A stretch of DNA of 64,000 nt, from contig NZ_JACYXC010000001.1 in NCBI RefSeq assembly GCF_016031615.1, forward strand, positions 1,736,001 to 1,800,000, in the 5' to 3' direction. The notes under the pieces are model-generated. The model saw only the letters and a list, made by a program, of their open reading frames with translations. It was not told the origin of the DNA and did not search any database. Made by a program: the position numbers and the translations under genes. Positions 25,073 to 33,313 of this stretch are shown here, piece after piece (within the stretch, counting starts at the first letter, position 1; the number at the start of each line of letters is the position of its first letter). The stretch comes from Streptomyces pactum (GTDB lineage Bacteria; Actinomycetota; Actinomycetes; Streptomycetales; Streptomycetaceae).

Positions 25073-26202
25073 CTGTCGCCGTCCTCTCCCGGTCGCCGGG
25101 CGGCCGGGCGCCCGCGGTCGTGCTGCCGAAGGGCCCGGCGCCGGGCGGTCCCGGACCGGTCGCGGGGCGCGCCCCCTGCCTTCCCGGCCGCCCCCGGGCG
25201 GGCCGGGCAGGTGCCCGTCGCCCCGGGGCCGGTGGGGCCGGCGGCGCCGGCGGGGGTGCCGTCCGCGCGCCGTGCGCCCTGGCCGACCAGCCGCAGGAAG
25301 GAGAAGGACAGCACGCAGGCGACGAGCGCCAGCAGCACCGCCTCGGCGGCCGCGATGTGCTGGTTGTTGCTGGTGAACGCCTCGTTGTAGGCGTGCAGGT
25401 TGGGGGTGTAGCCGGAGTCGATGGCGGTGGCCAGCGGCCGGAGCACCATCGGTTCGGCGAACAGCTGGAGGGTGCCGATGATGCTGAAGACCGTGGTGAG
25501 GACCAGCGCGGGGCGGATGAGCGGCAGTTTGACGTGCCGGGCGATCTGCCAGGCGTTCGCGCCGTCGATCCGCGCGGCCTCGTACAGCTCGCCGGGGACC
25601 GCCTTCAGCTGGGCGATCAGGACGAGCATGTTGTACCCGGTGAACTGCCAGGTGACGATGTTGGCGATGGACCACAGCACGGTGGAGCGGGACAGGAAGT
25701 CCACGTCCCAGCCCACCGAGCCGGCCATCTCCACCAGCGGGCTGATGCCGGGGACGTAGAGGAAGCCCCACAGGATGGAGGCGATCACCCCGGGCACCCC
25801 GTAGGGGAGGAAGAAGGCGGTGCGGAAGAAGCCGACCCAGCGGGCCGAGGCGGCGTCCAGCAGCAGTGCCAGCGCGGTGGCGAAGACGATCATCACGGGG
25901 ATCTGCACCGCGCCGAAGAGCAGCACCCGGGCGAAGCCGGCGGTGAAGCGGTCGTCCTCCAGGGCGTGGGTGTAGTTGGCCAGGCCGGCCCAGACCTCCC
26001 GGGTCTCGCCGCCCAGGCCCAGTGGCCCGGTCCGCTCCACCTTCAGCAGGCTCTGGTACACCGCGTAGCCGATGGGGGCGAGGAAGCACAGGGCGAACAG
26101 GGCGAGGAACGGCAGCAGGAAGCCGGCCGCCGCGCGGGCGTTCCGCCACCGCGTCCTGTTCCGGGCGGCGGGCCCGGCCGGGGTGCCGGTGGGGCGGCTC
26201 AC
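25069..26202 (-). CDS. Carbohydrate ABC transporter permease (MalF/UgpA type)
   Basis: 377 residues. Six membrane helices from AAGFLLPFLALFALCFLAPIGYAVYQSLL onward, with EAA loop YEAARIDGANAWQIARHVKLPLIRP. GTG 26202 overlaps the binding-protein stop by 4 bp. After the last helix (VLLALVACVLSFSFLRLVG) there is an atypical tail of about 75 Gly/Pro/Arg/Ala residues, not seen in this family; it may be a disordered extension or a result of a lost stop codon, as the next gene begins exactly at its end. Works with the MalG-type permease and the lipoprotein below. Confidence 0.92.
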   Translation of the reverse strand: MSRPTGTPAGPAARNRTRWRNARAAAGFLLPFLALFALCFLAPIGYAVYQSLLKVERTGPLGLGGETREVWAGLANYTHALEDDRFTAGFARVLLFGAVQIPVMIVFATALALLLDAASARWVGFFRTAFFLPYGVPGVIASILWGFLYVPGISPLVEMAGSVGWDVDFLSRSTVLWSIANIVTWQFTGYNMLVLIAQLKAVPGELYEAARIDGANAWQIARHVKLPLIRPALVLTTVFSIIGTLQLFAEPMVLRPLATAIDSGYTPNLHAYNEAFTSNNQHIAAAEAVLLALVACVLSFSFLRLVGQGARRADGTPAGAAGPTGPGATGTCPARPGAAGKAGGAPRDRSGTARRRALRQHDRGRPAARRPGEDGDR

Positions 26203-27572
26203 CCGCTCTCCACCTTCAGTCCCTTGTCCTTGAGGTCCCTGACGGTGTCGGCCTGCACCTTCTTCAGCGCGGACCGCAACGAGCCGCTGCCGCCGAGCGC
26301 CTCGGTGAAGGCGTCGCCGAGCCGCTGGTAGACGGTGTCCATCGCCGGTCCCCAGCGCCAGCTGGTGTCCACGCCCTTCCCGGCCTCCTGGAACACCTCG
26401 CTGTACGCCTGTCCGCCGAAGAAGTCCCGGTGCACGTCGAGGTCGCTCGTGGCGTAGCCGGAGGTGGCGGCGGGGAACCCGTAGCCGCCCTCGATGAGCA
26501 GGGCGATCGACTCCGGGGCGGTGTTGAGCCAGACGGCGAAGGCGAGCGCGTCCTTCGGGTACTTGCTGCCGGCGAAGACGGCGGTGGTCGAGCCGCCCCA
26601 GTTGGCGTGGGCGCGCTCACCCTTCCGCCACTGCGGCAGCGGCGCCACCCGCCACCGGCCGGCCGTCTTCGGCGCGTTGCCGGCGAGCAGTGCGTCCCCC
26701 CAGCTGGCGCCGATCCAGGCGGCCATGTCCCCGGTCTGGATGTCCTTGTACCAGGCGTTCTGCCGGTCCGGGATGGTCTTGACGAGCTTCCGGCGGATCA
26801 GGTCCTCCCAGAAGTCGGCGACCTTGCGGGTGGGCTCGTCGTCGATGCTCACCGTCCACGCGTCGCCGGAGGTGCCGAACCAGCTGGCCCCGGCCTGCCA
26901 GGCGAGGCCGGCGAAGCGGTTACCGTTGGTCGGGGAGAAGGTCTCGATCCAGGAGCCCTTGCGCCGGACCGTCCCGGCCGCCGCCGCGTAGTCGTCCCAG
27001 GTCGCGGGGGTGCCGATGCCCCACTCGTCGAACAGGTCCCGGCGGAGGAAGAGGCCCATCGGGCCGGACGCCTGCGGTACGGCGTAGACGCCCTTGCCGA
27101 AGACCGCCTGCTGCCACTGCCAGCCGACGAACTTGCCCTTGTGCTCGGCCGCGCCGTACCCGGTGAGGTCCGCGAGCCCGTTGTCGAGCAGGAAGCTGGG
27201 GACCACGGGGTACTCGATCTGTCCGAGGTCCGGCGGGTTCCCCGCCTTGATCGCGGCGTGCATCTTGGCGTACTGGGCGCCGTTGACCGCCGAGACCTTC
27301 TCCAGCTTGATCCGCACCTCGGGGTTCTTCCGGTTCCACAGGTCCACCGGTTTGTCGATGCCCGGTACCCAGGACCAGAAGGTGAGGGTGACCTTCTCGC
27401 CCTTGGCGCGGCCCTTGGGGGTGTCTCCGCCGTCGTCGTCGGAGCCGCAGCCGGCGAGGCCGAACGCGGCGACCGCGGCGGCCCCGCCGAGCACCGTCCG
27501 CCGGTGCGGGCCCGGGCCGGACGGGCGGCCGGCGCCGCCGGGCTCCGCGCGCTTGAGGGGATCGTTGCTCAT
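26199..27572 (-). CDS. Extracellular sugar-binding lipoprotein of ABC importer
   Basis: 457 residues. The N-terminus has an arginine pair in a twin-arginine-like HRRTVLGGAAAVAAF and a lipobox GLAGC, followed by a Ser/Asp spacer. Mature sequence is a family 1 solute-binding protein: VTLTFWSWVPGIDKPVDLWNRKNPEVRIKLEKV, YAVPQASGPMGLFLRRDLFDEWGIGTPATWDDY, and a C-terminal KKVQADTVRDLKDKGLKVES. ATG 27572 overlaps the sialidase stop by 4 bp. Given the preceding sialidase, the ligand is probably sialic acid or a sialylated glycan fragment (inference). Confidence 0.92.
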   Translation of the reverse strand: MSNDPLKRAEPGGAGRPSGPGPHRRTVLGGAAAVAAFGLAGCGSDDDGGDTPKGRAKGEKVTLTFWSWVPGIDKPVDLWNRKNPEVRIKLEKVSAVNGAQYAKMHAAIKAGNPPDLGQIEYPVVPSFLLDNGLADLTGYGAAEHKGKFVGWQWQQAVFGKGVYAVPQASGPMGLFLRRDLFDEWGIGTPATWDDYAAAAGTVRRKGSWIETFSPTNGNRFAGLAWQAGASWFGTSGDAWTVSIDDEPTRKVADFWEDLIRRKLVKTIPDRQNAWYKDIQTGDMAAWIGASWGDALLAGNAPKTAGRWRVAPLPQWRKGERAHANWGGSTTAVFAGSKYPKDALAFAVWLNTAPESIALLIEGGYGFPAATSGYATSDLDVHRDFFGGQAYSEVFQEAGKGVDTSWRWGPAMDTVYQRLGDAFTEALGGSGSLRSALKKVQADTVRDLKDKGLKVESG

Positions 27573-28678
27573 ACCAGCTCCTCCACCGGAACGCGCCGGA
27601 AGGTGATCGTCGAGTAGGCGCTGAAGTCGCCGGTCTCGTAGAGCAGTCCGACCGTGGCGTCGTCGATCCTGACCAGGTCGGAGTACGCGGCCGGCAGGCC
27701 GCTGACGGTGTGCGCCGGGCGCCAGGTGACGCCGCCGTCGTGGCTGGCCCGGATGGTCATCAGGGCCCGGAAGGACGGGTCGGCGGGGCCGGAGAAGAGC
27801 AGCACGTCCGGCTCGCCCAGATGGAGCACGCTGCCCTCGACCACCGGTGCGACCAGGCCGGCCTGCGGGCGGAAGGGTTTGTCCAGGGTGGCGCCGCCGT
27901 CCCGGGAGATGGCGTCGGCCCGGGTGCCGGGGGCGTCGGAGTCGGTGCGGGTGTTGAAGTAGATCCGCCCGTCGGGCAGTTCCGCGGCGGTGGTCTCGTT
28001 GACGTTGATGTAGCCGTTGGTGTTGTCGTCGGTGTAGCCGATCCGCCAGGTGTCCCCGTCGTCGTCGCTGAGCAGGTCGTGGCCGCCGTTGTACCGGCCC
28101 TCGGTGCCGTTGTCCTGGCCGGCCGGCGGCAGCGAGTGGTTGGCCGGGACCACGACCCGTCCGGCGTACGGTCCGTGCCGCAGCCGCAGGGCGTGTCCGG
28201 GGGTGGTGGCGTACCACCGCCAGTGCTCCTTCTTCACCTGCGGGGTGATCTCGCGCGGCGCGCTCCAGGTGGCGCCGTCGTCCGCGCTGTACTGGAGCCA
28301 CACCCGGCGCCCGTCGGCGGCGGTGACCTCGCCGCGGCGGATGCGGTCCTCGGTGGCCGCGGCGGCGTTGCGGACGTGGACCAGCATCACGCGCCCGTCC
28401 GCCAGGACCACCGGCGCGGGGTTCCCCGCGGTGCCGGTGCCGTTGTCGGCGACGACCTGTAACGCCGACCAGGTGCGGCCGCCGTCGGTGGAGCGCCTGA
28501 GCACCAGGTCGATGTGGCCGCTGTCGGCGCTCGACTCCACCCGGCCCTCGGCGAACGCCAGCAGGACGCCGCCGCCGGTGACCACCACGGCCGGGATGCG
28601 GTAGCTGGCATAGCCCTCGGTCCCGGCTCGGAAGGGCACCGACATCTCGTAGGTACGCGCTGTCAGACCGCTTGCCAT
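27569..28678 (-). CDS. Exo-alpha-sialidase (GH33-like)
   Basis: 369-residue beta-propeller hydrolase that releases terminal sialic acids. The YRIP arginine motif is at residues 26-29; Asp boxes of S-x-D-x-G-x-T-W type occur at 63-70 (STDGGRTW), 131-138 (SADDGATW), 204-211 (SDDDGDTW), with two further ones (SRDGGATL, SHDGGVTW). No signal peptide is visible; the start is fixed by GGGAGG 5 nt before ATG 28678. A sialidase without export signal, co-transcribed with a sugar importer, suggests that sialylated oligosaccharides are imported and trimmed inside, or non-classical export. Downstream overlap (ATGA) with the binding-protein gene shows a tight operon. Confidence 0.9.
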   Translation of the reverse strand: MASGLTARTYEMSVPFRAGTEGYASYRIPAVVVTGGGVLLAFAEGRVESSADSGHIDLVLRRSTDGGRTWSALQVVADNGTGTAGNPAPVVLADGRVMLVHVRNAAAATEDRIRRGEVTAADGRRVWLQYSADDGATWSAPREITPQVKKEHWRWYATTPGHALRLRHGPYAGRVVVPANHSLPPAGQDNGTEGRYNGGHDLLSDDDGDTWRIGYTDDNTNGYINVNETTAAELPDGRIYFNTRTDSDAPGTRADAISRDGGATLDKPFRPQAGLVAPVVEGSVLHLGEPDVLLFSGPADPSFRALMTIRASHDGGVTWRPAHTVSGLPAAYSDLVRIDDATVGLLYETGDFSAYSTITFRRVPVEELV

Positions 28679-28727
28679 CAGACCTCCCGATGCCCCGTCG
28701 CAATCGAGCGCTGCTGCCGACCAAGCC

Positions 28728-28742
28728 GGACGTAGGACGTCC
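28728..28742. promoter_or_regulatory. Palindrome in the sialidase leader, candidate operator
   Basis: GGACGTAGGACGTCC has perfect 6-bp arms around AGG. It lies just downstream of the inferred transcription start and about 50 bp before the sialidase start codon, a typical position for a repressor site. No regulator gene is adjacent. Confidence 0.55.
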
Positions 28743-28755
28743 CTTGTGTGCGGTG

Positions 28756-28784
28756 ACCATAGGGATTGCCCCAAGGAGCGTCAA
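28756..28784 (-). promoter_or_regulatory. Promoter of the sialidase-ABC operon
   Basis: On the minus strand TTGACG (28779-28784) and TATGGT (28756-28761) are separated by exactly 17 bp, a close match to the housekeeping sigma consensus, and the area is lower in GC than its surroundings. The leader to ATG 28678 is about 70 nt. Confidence 0.75.
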
Positions 28785-29337
28785 GGCACGGCACATGAAC
28801 AGTTGGTGCTCCGGCCGCTCCCGGTTCACCCGCGGCACACGGTGCCGTACGGGGACGGGGCCTGCCCGGAGGGCTCCCCCAGGTGCGCCGGGGTGCCCCC
28901 GCGCGCCCGCCGGCGGCCGGGGCGCGGAACGGCGCCGGGGCGGGGCGAGGGGGCGGAACGTCCGGGCGCGCGGGACGTCCGGGGCACGGCGGGACGGGTC
29001 CGGGGCCCGGGGGCCCCTGGCCCGGCGGGGACGGGCAGGGCGGTTCACGGCCGGGCGCGGCGGGTGCCTGGCGTGGCACCGGGCGGAACGGGGGCCGAGC
29101 GGGGACGGCGTACGCACCGGGGGCGGGCGTGGCGGAGGCGTACGCCCCGGAGGCGGGCGTGCCGGGAGGCGGGCGTGGCGGCGCGCGAGGGGTGACGGAC
29201 GGGCGTGGCCCGGCGGCACCGACAGGGCGCTCGGCGGCCGGTCGGGCGCCCCGTGTCCGGCGGGCGCGCCGCCCGTTGGGGTGAGCCCGTCCGGACCCGG
29301 ACGTTCCGCCGGGCGGGGCACGGCAGCATGCGGGCGC
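28785..29337. other. G/C-rich intergenic region, no gene recognised
   Basis: About 550 bp between divergent genes. Repeated 'gaggcgggcgtg' and 'cgtacgc' words occur at 29100-29190, otherwise low-complexity G/C sequence. It must hold the promoter of the gene at 29338; CAGCAT 8 nt before that ATG is the only -10-like match. Confidence 0.35.
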
Positions 29338-29937
29338 ATGGACGCGGTACGGATCGCACTGCTGCGCGAGGCGCTCGCCGGCACCGAGTGGCTGGCGGCG
29401 ACGCGCCGCTTCGGCGGCGCGCTGCGGGCCTCGGTCCGCTCGCGCTCCGGCGGCCTGCTGGTGGTCGGCAGCGAGGAGTACGAGCCCTGGCACCTGGCGG
29501 CGCACCTCCGGGACGAGGCCGCCTGGTCCGATCTGCCGCAGCTCTCCCCCACCCTGGTGCGGCACCGGGTGCCGGACGGGGTGCCCGATCACCTGTCGGT
29601 GGGGCTGGGCCGGCTGGAGGCCGCCGGGCGCGGCGAGACGCTGCTGGTGGTGTCGCCGGGCGAGGCGGGGGCCGGTCTGCTGGAGCGGGTGCACGACGCC
29701 CGGCGCGGCGGGACCACGGTGTTCGCGCTGGACGGCGGCGACCGGGACCTGCGCTCGGTGGCGCACGAGGCGCTGACCGCGCCGCCGGACACCGGGCTCG
29801 ACCTGGAGGTCCTCCAGCACCTGGTCAGCGCCGCCGCCGGGGAGAACCCCGGGCCCGGGCGGCCCGGCCGGCCGCGGCTGCGGGAGCTGCTGTCCCGGTT
29901 CGCCGAACGGCTGACCACACCGCCGCCGCGCTGGTGA
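29338..29937 (+). CDS. Conserved actinobacterial protein of unknown function
   Basis: 199-residue cytosolic protein, MDAVRIALLREALAGTEWLAATRRFGGALRASVRS..., matching a conserved Streptomyces pattern I recall but cannot name. Visible features: a mixed alpha/beta N-terminal half with LVVGSEEYEPWHLAAHLRDEAAW, a LSVGLGRLEAAGRGETLLVVSPGE middle, and a C-terminal Arg/Pro tail. No signal peptide or membrane segment. ATG 29338 lacks a Shine-Dalgarno; CAGCAT lies 8 nt upstream, the same spacing seen before the MFS gene at 30227. Function unknown. Confidence 0.72.
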   Translation: MDAVRIALLREALAGTEWLAATRRFGGALRASVRSRSGGLLVVGSEEYEPWHLAAHLRDEAAWSDLPQLSPTLVRHRVPDGVPDHLSVGLGRLEAAGRGETLLVVSPGEAGAGLLERVHDARRGGTTVFALDGGDRDLRSVAHEALTAPPDTGLDLEVLQHLVSAAAGENPGPGRPGRPRLRELLSRFAERLTTPPPRW

Positions 29938-30226
29938 GACGCCGCCCCGGCGGACCGCGGGGGCGGCACGGCGCCGGGCGTGGCATCGGGTGCGCCGGAC
30001 GCATGGCGCCGGGGCGGGACATCGGGGGCGCCGGAAGCGTGACGCCGGAGCCTCCGGAGGGACGCAGGGGGCGCGGCGCCGGGACGCCGGGGGCGCCGGG
30101 AGGCGTGCGCGCCGGGGCACGGGGCGGAGCCCGGGAAGGCCCGGAGGCCGCCGGTCCGGGGCGCCAGGCCGGGCGGCCATCAATTCGGTTGCCGGGGGCC
30201 GCCGCGCTCGCGCAGCATGACGGCTC

Positions 30227-31573
30227 ATGACCGATGACGACCAGCCCGCCGCCGCGCGGGCCGGGGCGCGGTGGCGCTCACTGCTGCCCGACCTCTCGCC
30301 GTGGCGCTCCAGCCGCGACTTCCGGCTGATGTGGGTCGCCGGGCTGGTGACCGCCTTCGGCAGCTTCCTGACCCTGGTGGCGCTGCCGCTCCAGGTGAAG
30401 GAGCTGACCGGGTCGGCGTTCGCGGTGGGGGCGATCGGCGCGGTGGAGCTGGTGCCGCTGATCGTCTTCGGCCTGTACGGCGGGGCGCTCGCCGACGCGG
30501 TGGACCGCCGCACGCTGATCGTGCTCACCGAGGCCGGCCTCGGGCTGCTGTCGGCACTGCTGCTGGTCAACAGCCTGCTGCCGGACCCGATGCTGTGGCC
30601 GCTGTACGTGGCGGCGGCGGTGGCGAGCGCGCTCGCCGGACTCCAGCGGCCCGCGCTGGACGCGGTGGTGGCCCGGATCGTCCCGCTGGAGCAGCAGACC
30701 GCCGCCGCGGCGCTCAACGCGCTGCGCTGGCAGCTGTCGGCGATCGCCGGCCCCTCCCTGGCCGGGGTGGTGGTGGCGTACGCGGGGCTGCCGCTCGCCT
30801 ACGGGCTGGACGTGCTGACGTACCTGGCCTCGCTCGTCCTGGGGCTGATGCTGACCGCGTCGCCACCGGCCGAGGACGCGGAGAAGCCGTCGCTGGCGGC
30901 CATCGCGGCGGGCGCCCGGTACGCGTGGCGGCGCAAGGAGCTGCTGGGCACCTATGTGGTGGACATGGCGGCGATGCTCTTCGCCTTCCCGAACGCGATC
31001 TTCCCGTTCCTCGCCGACGACCTGGACGCGCCGTGGGCGCTGGGGCTGATGTACGCGGCCGGCTCGGTGGGGTCGGTGCTGGTCAGCGTCACCAGCGGCT
31101 GGACCTCCCGGATCCACCGGCACGGGCGCATGGTGGTGCTGGGGGCCGCGGTGTGGGGTGCGGCGATGGCGGTCGCGGGCTGGGCCGGCAACATCTGGCT
31201 GGTGCTGCTCGCCCTGGTGGTGGCCGGCGGCGCCGACATGGTCAGCGGTCTGTTCCGGTCCACCATCTGGAACCAGACCATCCCCGACGAGCTGCGCGGC
31301 CGGCTGGCGGGCATCGAGCTGCTGTCGTACGCGACCGGGCCGCAGATCGGCCAGGTGCGGGCCGGCGGGATGGCCGGCCTGACCGGGGTCCGCACCGCCG
31401 TCTGGTCCGGCGGGGTGGCGTGCGTCGCCGCGGTGGGGCTGCTGGCGGTGGCGATCCCGAAGCTGATGAGCTACGACGCCCGCACCGACGAACACGCGAT
31501 CCGCATGCGGGAGCTGCGGAAGGGCCCGCAGGACCGGCTGGAGCAGCGGGACCGGCCCACGCCCGCCGCCTGA
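30227..31573 (+). CDS. MFS exporter, EntS/MFS_3 type
   Basis: 448-residue membrane protein with about 12 helices. DFRLMWVAGLVTAFGSFLTLVALPLQVKELTGSAFAVG and FGLYGGALADAVDRRTLIVLTEAG correspond to the MFS_3 group, which includes the enterobactin exporter EntS and many siderophore or antibiotic exporters. The C-terminus (KLMSYDARTDEHAIRMRELRKGPQ) is cytosolic. ATG 30227 has no ribosome site; CAGCAT 8 nt upstream suggests a leaderless start. Substrate is unknown; with two iron-uptake loci nearby a siderophore is possible, but no iron box is seen in front. Confidence 0.9.
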   Translation: MTDDDQPAAARAGARWRSLLPDLSPWRSSRDFRLMWVAGLVTAFGSFLTLVALPLQVKELTGSAFAVGAIGAVELVPLIVFGLYGGALADAVDRRTLIVLTEAGLGLLSALLLVNSLLPDPMLWPLYVAAAVASALAGLQRPALDAVVARIVPLEQQTAAAALNALRWQLSAIAGPSLAGVVVAYAGLPLAYGLDVLTYLASLVLGLMLTASPPAEDAEKPSLAAIAAGARYAWRRKELLGTYVVDMAAMLFAFPNAIFPFLADDLDAPWALGLMYAAGSVGSVLVSVTSGWTSRIHRHGRMVVLGAAVWGAAMAVAGWAGNIWLVLLALVVAGGADMVSGLFRSTIWNQTIPDELRGRLAGIELLSYATGPQIGQVRAGGMAGLTGVRTAVWSGGVACVAAVGLLAVAIPKLMSYDARTDEHAIRMRELRKGPQDRLEQRDRPTPAA

Positions 31574-31575
31574 AC

Positions 31576-31601
31576 CGCCCCGCGGCGGCCGCGGCGGGGC
31601 G
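31576..31601. terminator. Hairpin after MFS gene
   Basis: CGCCCCGC (31576-31583) pairs with GCGGGGCG (31594-31601), 3 bp after the MFS stop. The gene on the other strand ends at 31821, so this mainly serves the MFS gene. Confidence 0.45.
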
Positions 31602-31820
31602 CGGACCCGGACCGGCACGGCGGTCCGGCCGGCGGCGCGACGCTCCGGGCTGCCCGGCGGTACCGGCTGTGCAGCGGCACGGCGGTACGGGCGGCGTTAC
31701 GACGGACCGGCCGGCCCGCAGCCCGGCTCACCCGTGGCCGGACCGGCACGGCGCCGGGTGCGCCGGGCGGGGACCCACGGGTCAGGAGACCGCGTCAGGA
31801 GACGGGACAGGGGACGCGCG

Positions 31821-32075
31821 TCAGGAGAGGTCGTCGTCCGCCGGGCCCCGGCCCCGGTCCGCCCCGCGTCCGGACTCCTGCCAGCGGGGGTCGTTCTCCC
31901 ACTCGGCGTTCCGCTCCCGGGCCGTCTCCATCGCGTGCCCGGCCTCCTGGCGGGTGGCGTACGGCCCCAGCCGGTCGGCGGCCCGGCACTCCGGGCCCTC
32001 CTCCACCCGCTGGTGGCGCACGCAGTAGTACCACTCGCCGGGTTTGCCGACGGTCCGCTTCTTGAACATCGCCAT
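31821..32075 (-). CDS. Small SPOR-domain-like protein
   Basis: 84-residue protein: MAMFKKRTVGKPGEWYYCVRHQRVEEGPECRAADRLGPYATRQEAGHAMETARERNAEWENDPRW then an acidic/Arg tail. It resembles the short Streptomyces proteins annotated as SPOR-domain proteins (the RLGPYATRQEA core recalls SPOR repeats), with a possible zinc pair of Cys/His at YYCVRHQRVEEGPEC. AGGAG stands 4 nt before ATG 32075 and 10 nt before an internal ATG (32069), so the start could be either. Function unknown; divergent from map. Confidence 0.75.
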   Translation of the reverse strand: MAMFKKRTVGKPGEWYYCVRHQRVEEGPECRAADRLGPYATRQEAGHAMETARERNAEWENDPRWQESGRGADRGRGPADDDLS

Positions 32076-32181
32076 CCGGCTCCTGTCCTCTCCGGCCTGG
32101 GGGCGGTCCGGCCCGCCGCCCGGGCCGTCCGATCCCCGTTTCCCCGTTTCCTTGCCGCCATGCTGCCCGATCCCCCGCGGA

Positions 32182-32187
32182 TACACT
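32182..32187 (+). promoter_or_regulatory. -10 hexamer of leaderless map promoter
   Basis: TACACT followed by 7 nt and then ATG 32195, with no ribosome site, indicates a leaderless transcript for map. Confidence 0.65.
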
Positions 32188-32194
32188 CGCTGAC

Positions 32195-33052
32195 ATGTCT
32201 GGCCAGTCGCTTCTTGTCCCGGGGAAGCTCTCCCCCGCCCGGTCCGTGCCCGCCTCGATCACCCGCCCCGAGTACGTGGGGAAGCCCGCGCCGGCCCCGT
32301 ACACCGGTCCCGAGGTGCAGGACGCCGAGACGATCGAGCGGATGCGCATCGCCGGAGGCATCGCCGCACGGGCGATGGCGGAGGCCGCCGAGCTGATCGC
32401 CCCGGGCGTCACCACCGACGAACTGGACCGGGTCGCGCACGAGTACATGTGCGACCACGGCGCCTACCCCTCCACGCTCGGCTACCGCGGCTTCCCCAAG
32501 TCGCTGTGCGCCTCGGTGAACGAGGTGATCTGCCACGGCATCCCGGACTCCACGGTGCTGCGGGACGGGGACATCGTGAACCTGGACGTCACCGCCTACA
32601 TCCACGGGGTGCACGGGGACAACAACGCCACCTATCTGTGCGGTGAGGTGGACGAGGAGTCGCGGCTGCTGGTGGAGCGCACCCGGGAGTCGCTGAACCG
32701 CGCGATCAAGGCCGTCCGGCCGGGCCGCCGGATCAACATCGTCGGCCGGGTCATCGAGTCGTACGCCAAGCGCTTCGGCTATGGCGTGGTGCGGGACTTC
32801 ACCGGGCACGGCATCAACTCCGCGTTCCACTCCGGCCTGATCGTGCCGCACTACGACAGCCCGCACCACACCACCGAGATCAAGCCGGGCATGACGTTCA
32901 CCATCGAGCCGATGCTGACGCTGGGCACGCACGAGTACGACATGTGGGACGACGGCTGGACCGTGGTGACCAAGGACCGCAAGCGCACCGCGCAGTTCGA
33001 GCACACCCTGGTGGTCACCGAGACCGGGGCGGAGATCCTCACGCTGCCGTAG
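32195..33052 (+). CDS. map: Methionine aminopeptidase, type I
   Basis: 285-residue metalloprotease removing initiator Met from nascent chains. Metal ligands are all in place: Asp131 (NLDVTAY), Asp142 (HGDNNATY), His205 (TGHGINSAFH), Glu238 (FTIEPML) and Glu269 (AQFEHTLVV); catalytic His114 is in EVICHGIPD. An N-terminal extension of about 40 residues ending PAPYTGPEVQDAETIERMR is typical of the longer actinobacterial Map. Start is fixed by the leaderless pattern. Confidence 0.96.
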   Translation: MSGQSLLVPGKLSPARSVPASITRPEYVGKPAPAPYTGPEVQDAETIERMRIAGGIAARAMAEAAELIAPGVTTDELDRVAHEYMCDHGAYPSTLGYRGFPKSLCASVNEVICHGIPDSTVLRDGDIVNLDVTAYIHGVHGDNNATYLCGEVDEESRLLVERTRESLNRAIKAVRPGRRINIVGRVIESYAKRFGYGVVRDFTGHGINSAFHSGLIVPHYDSPHHTTEIKPGMTFTIEPMLTLGTHEYDMWDDGWTVVTKDRKRTAQFEHTLVVTETGAEILTLP

Positions 33053-33106
33053 CGCCACGGGTCCCGTCCCCCGGGCCCCCACGGATCAACGCCCACCGAC
33101 CGGCCG

Positions 33107-33148
33107 ACCGCGGTGGCCGCACCCCGACGGTGCGGCCACCGCGGTTTT
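33107..33148 (+). terminator. Rho-independent terminator after map
   Basis: A 17-bp perfect stem (33107-33123 with 33129-33145), 5-nt loop CCGAC, and a run of T to 33148. It is the best intrinsic terminator in the window. Confidence 0.9.
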
Positions 33149-33250
33149 CTGCGTCTCCGGGGGCGGCGGCGCGGCGGGGGCGGTGGTCGGCGGCGGGGCG
33201 GACCGGCGGTGACGGGGAAGTTTTACCGACAGGTCGTCGGGAAGGCATTG

Positions 33251-33268
33251 ACTTAGGTAAGCCTAAGT
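33251..33268. promoter_or_regulatory. Iron box upstream of heme oxygenase
   Basis: ACTTAGGTAAGCCTAAGT is nearly a perfect palindrome (ACTTAGG/CCTAAGT) and matches the actinobacterial iron-box consensus. It lies 45 bp before the hmuO start and overlaps a TTGACT -35-like hexamer (33249-33254). Confidence 0.85.
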
Positions 33269-33313
33269 TGTGACAATCGCCTTCCCGTCCCCTTCTGGTA
33301 CCCGGAGGCCGTC

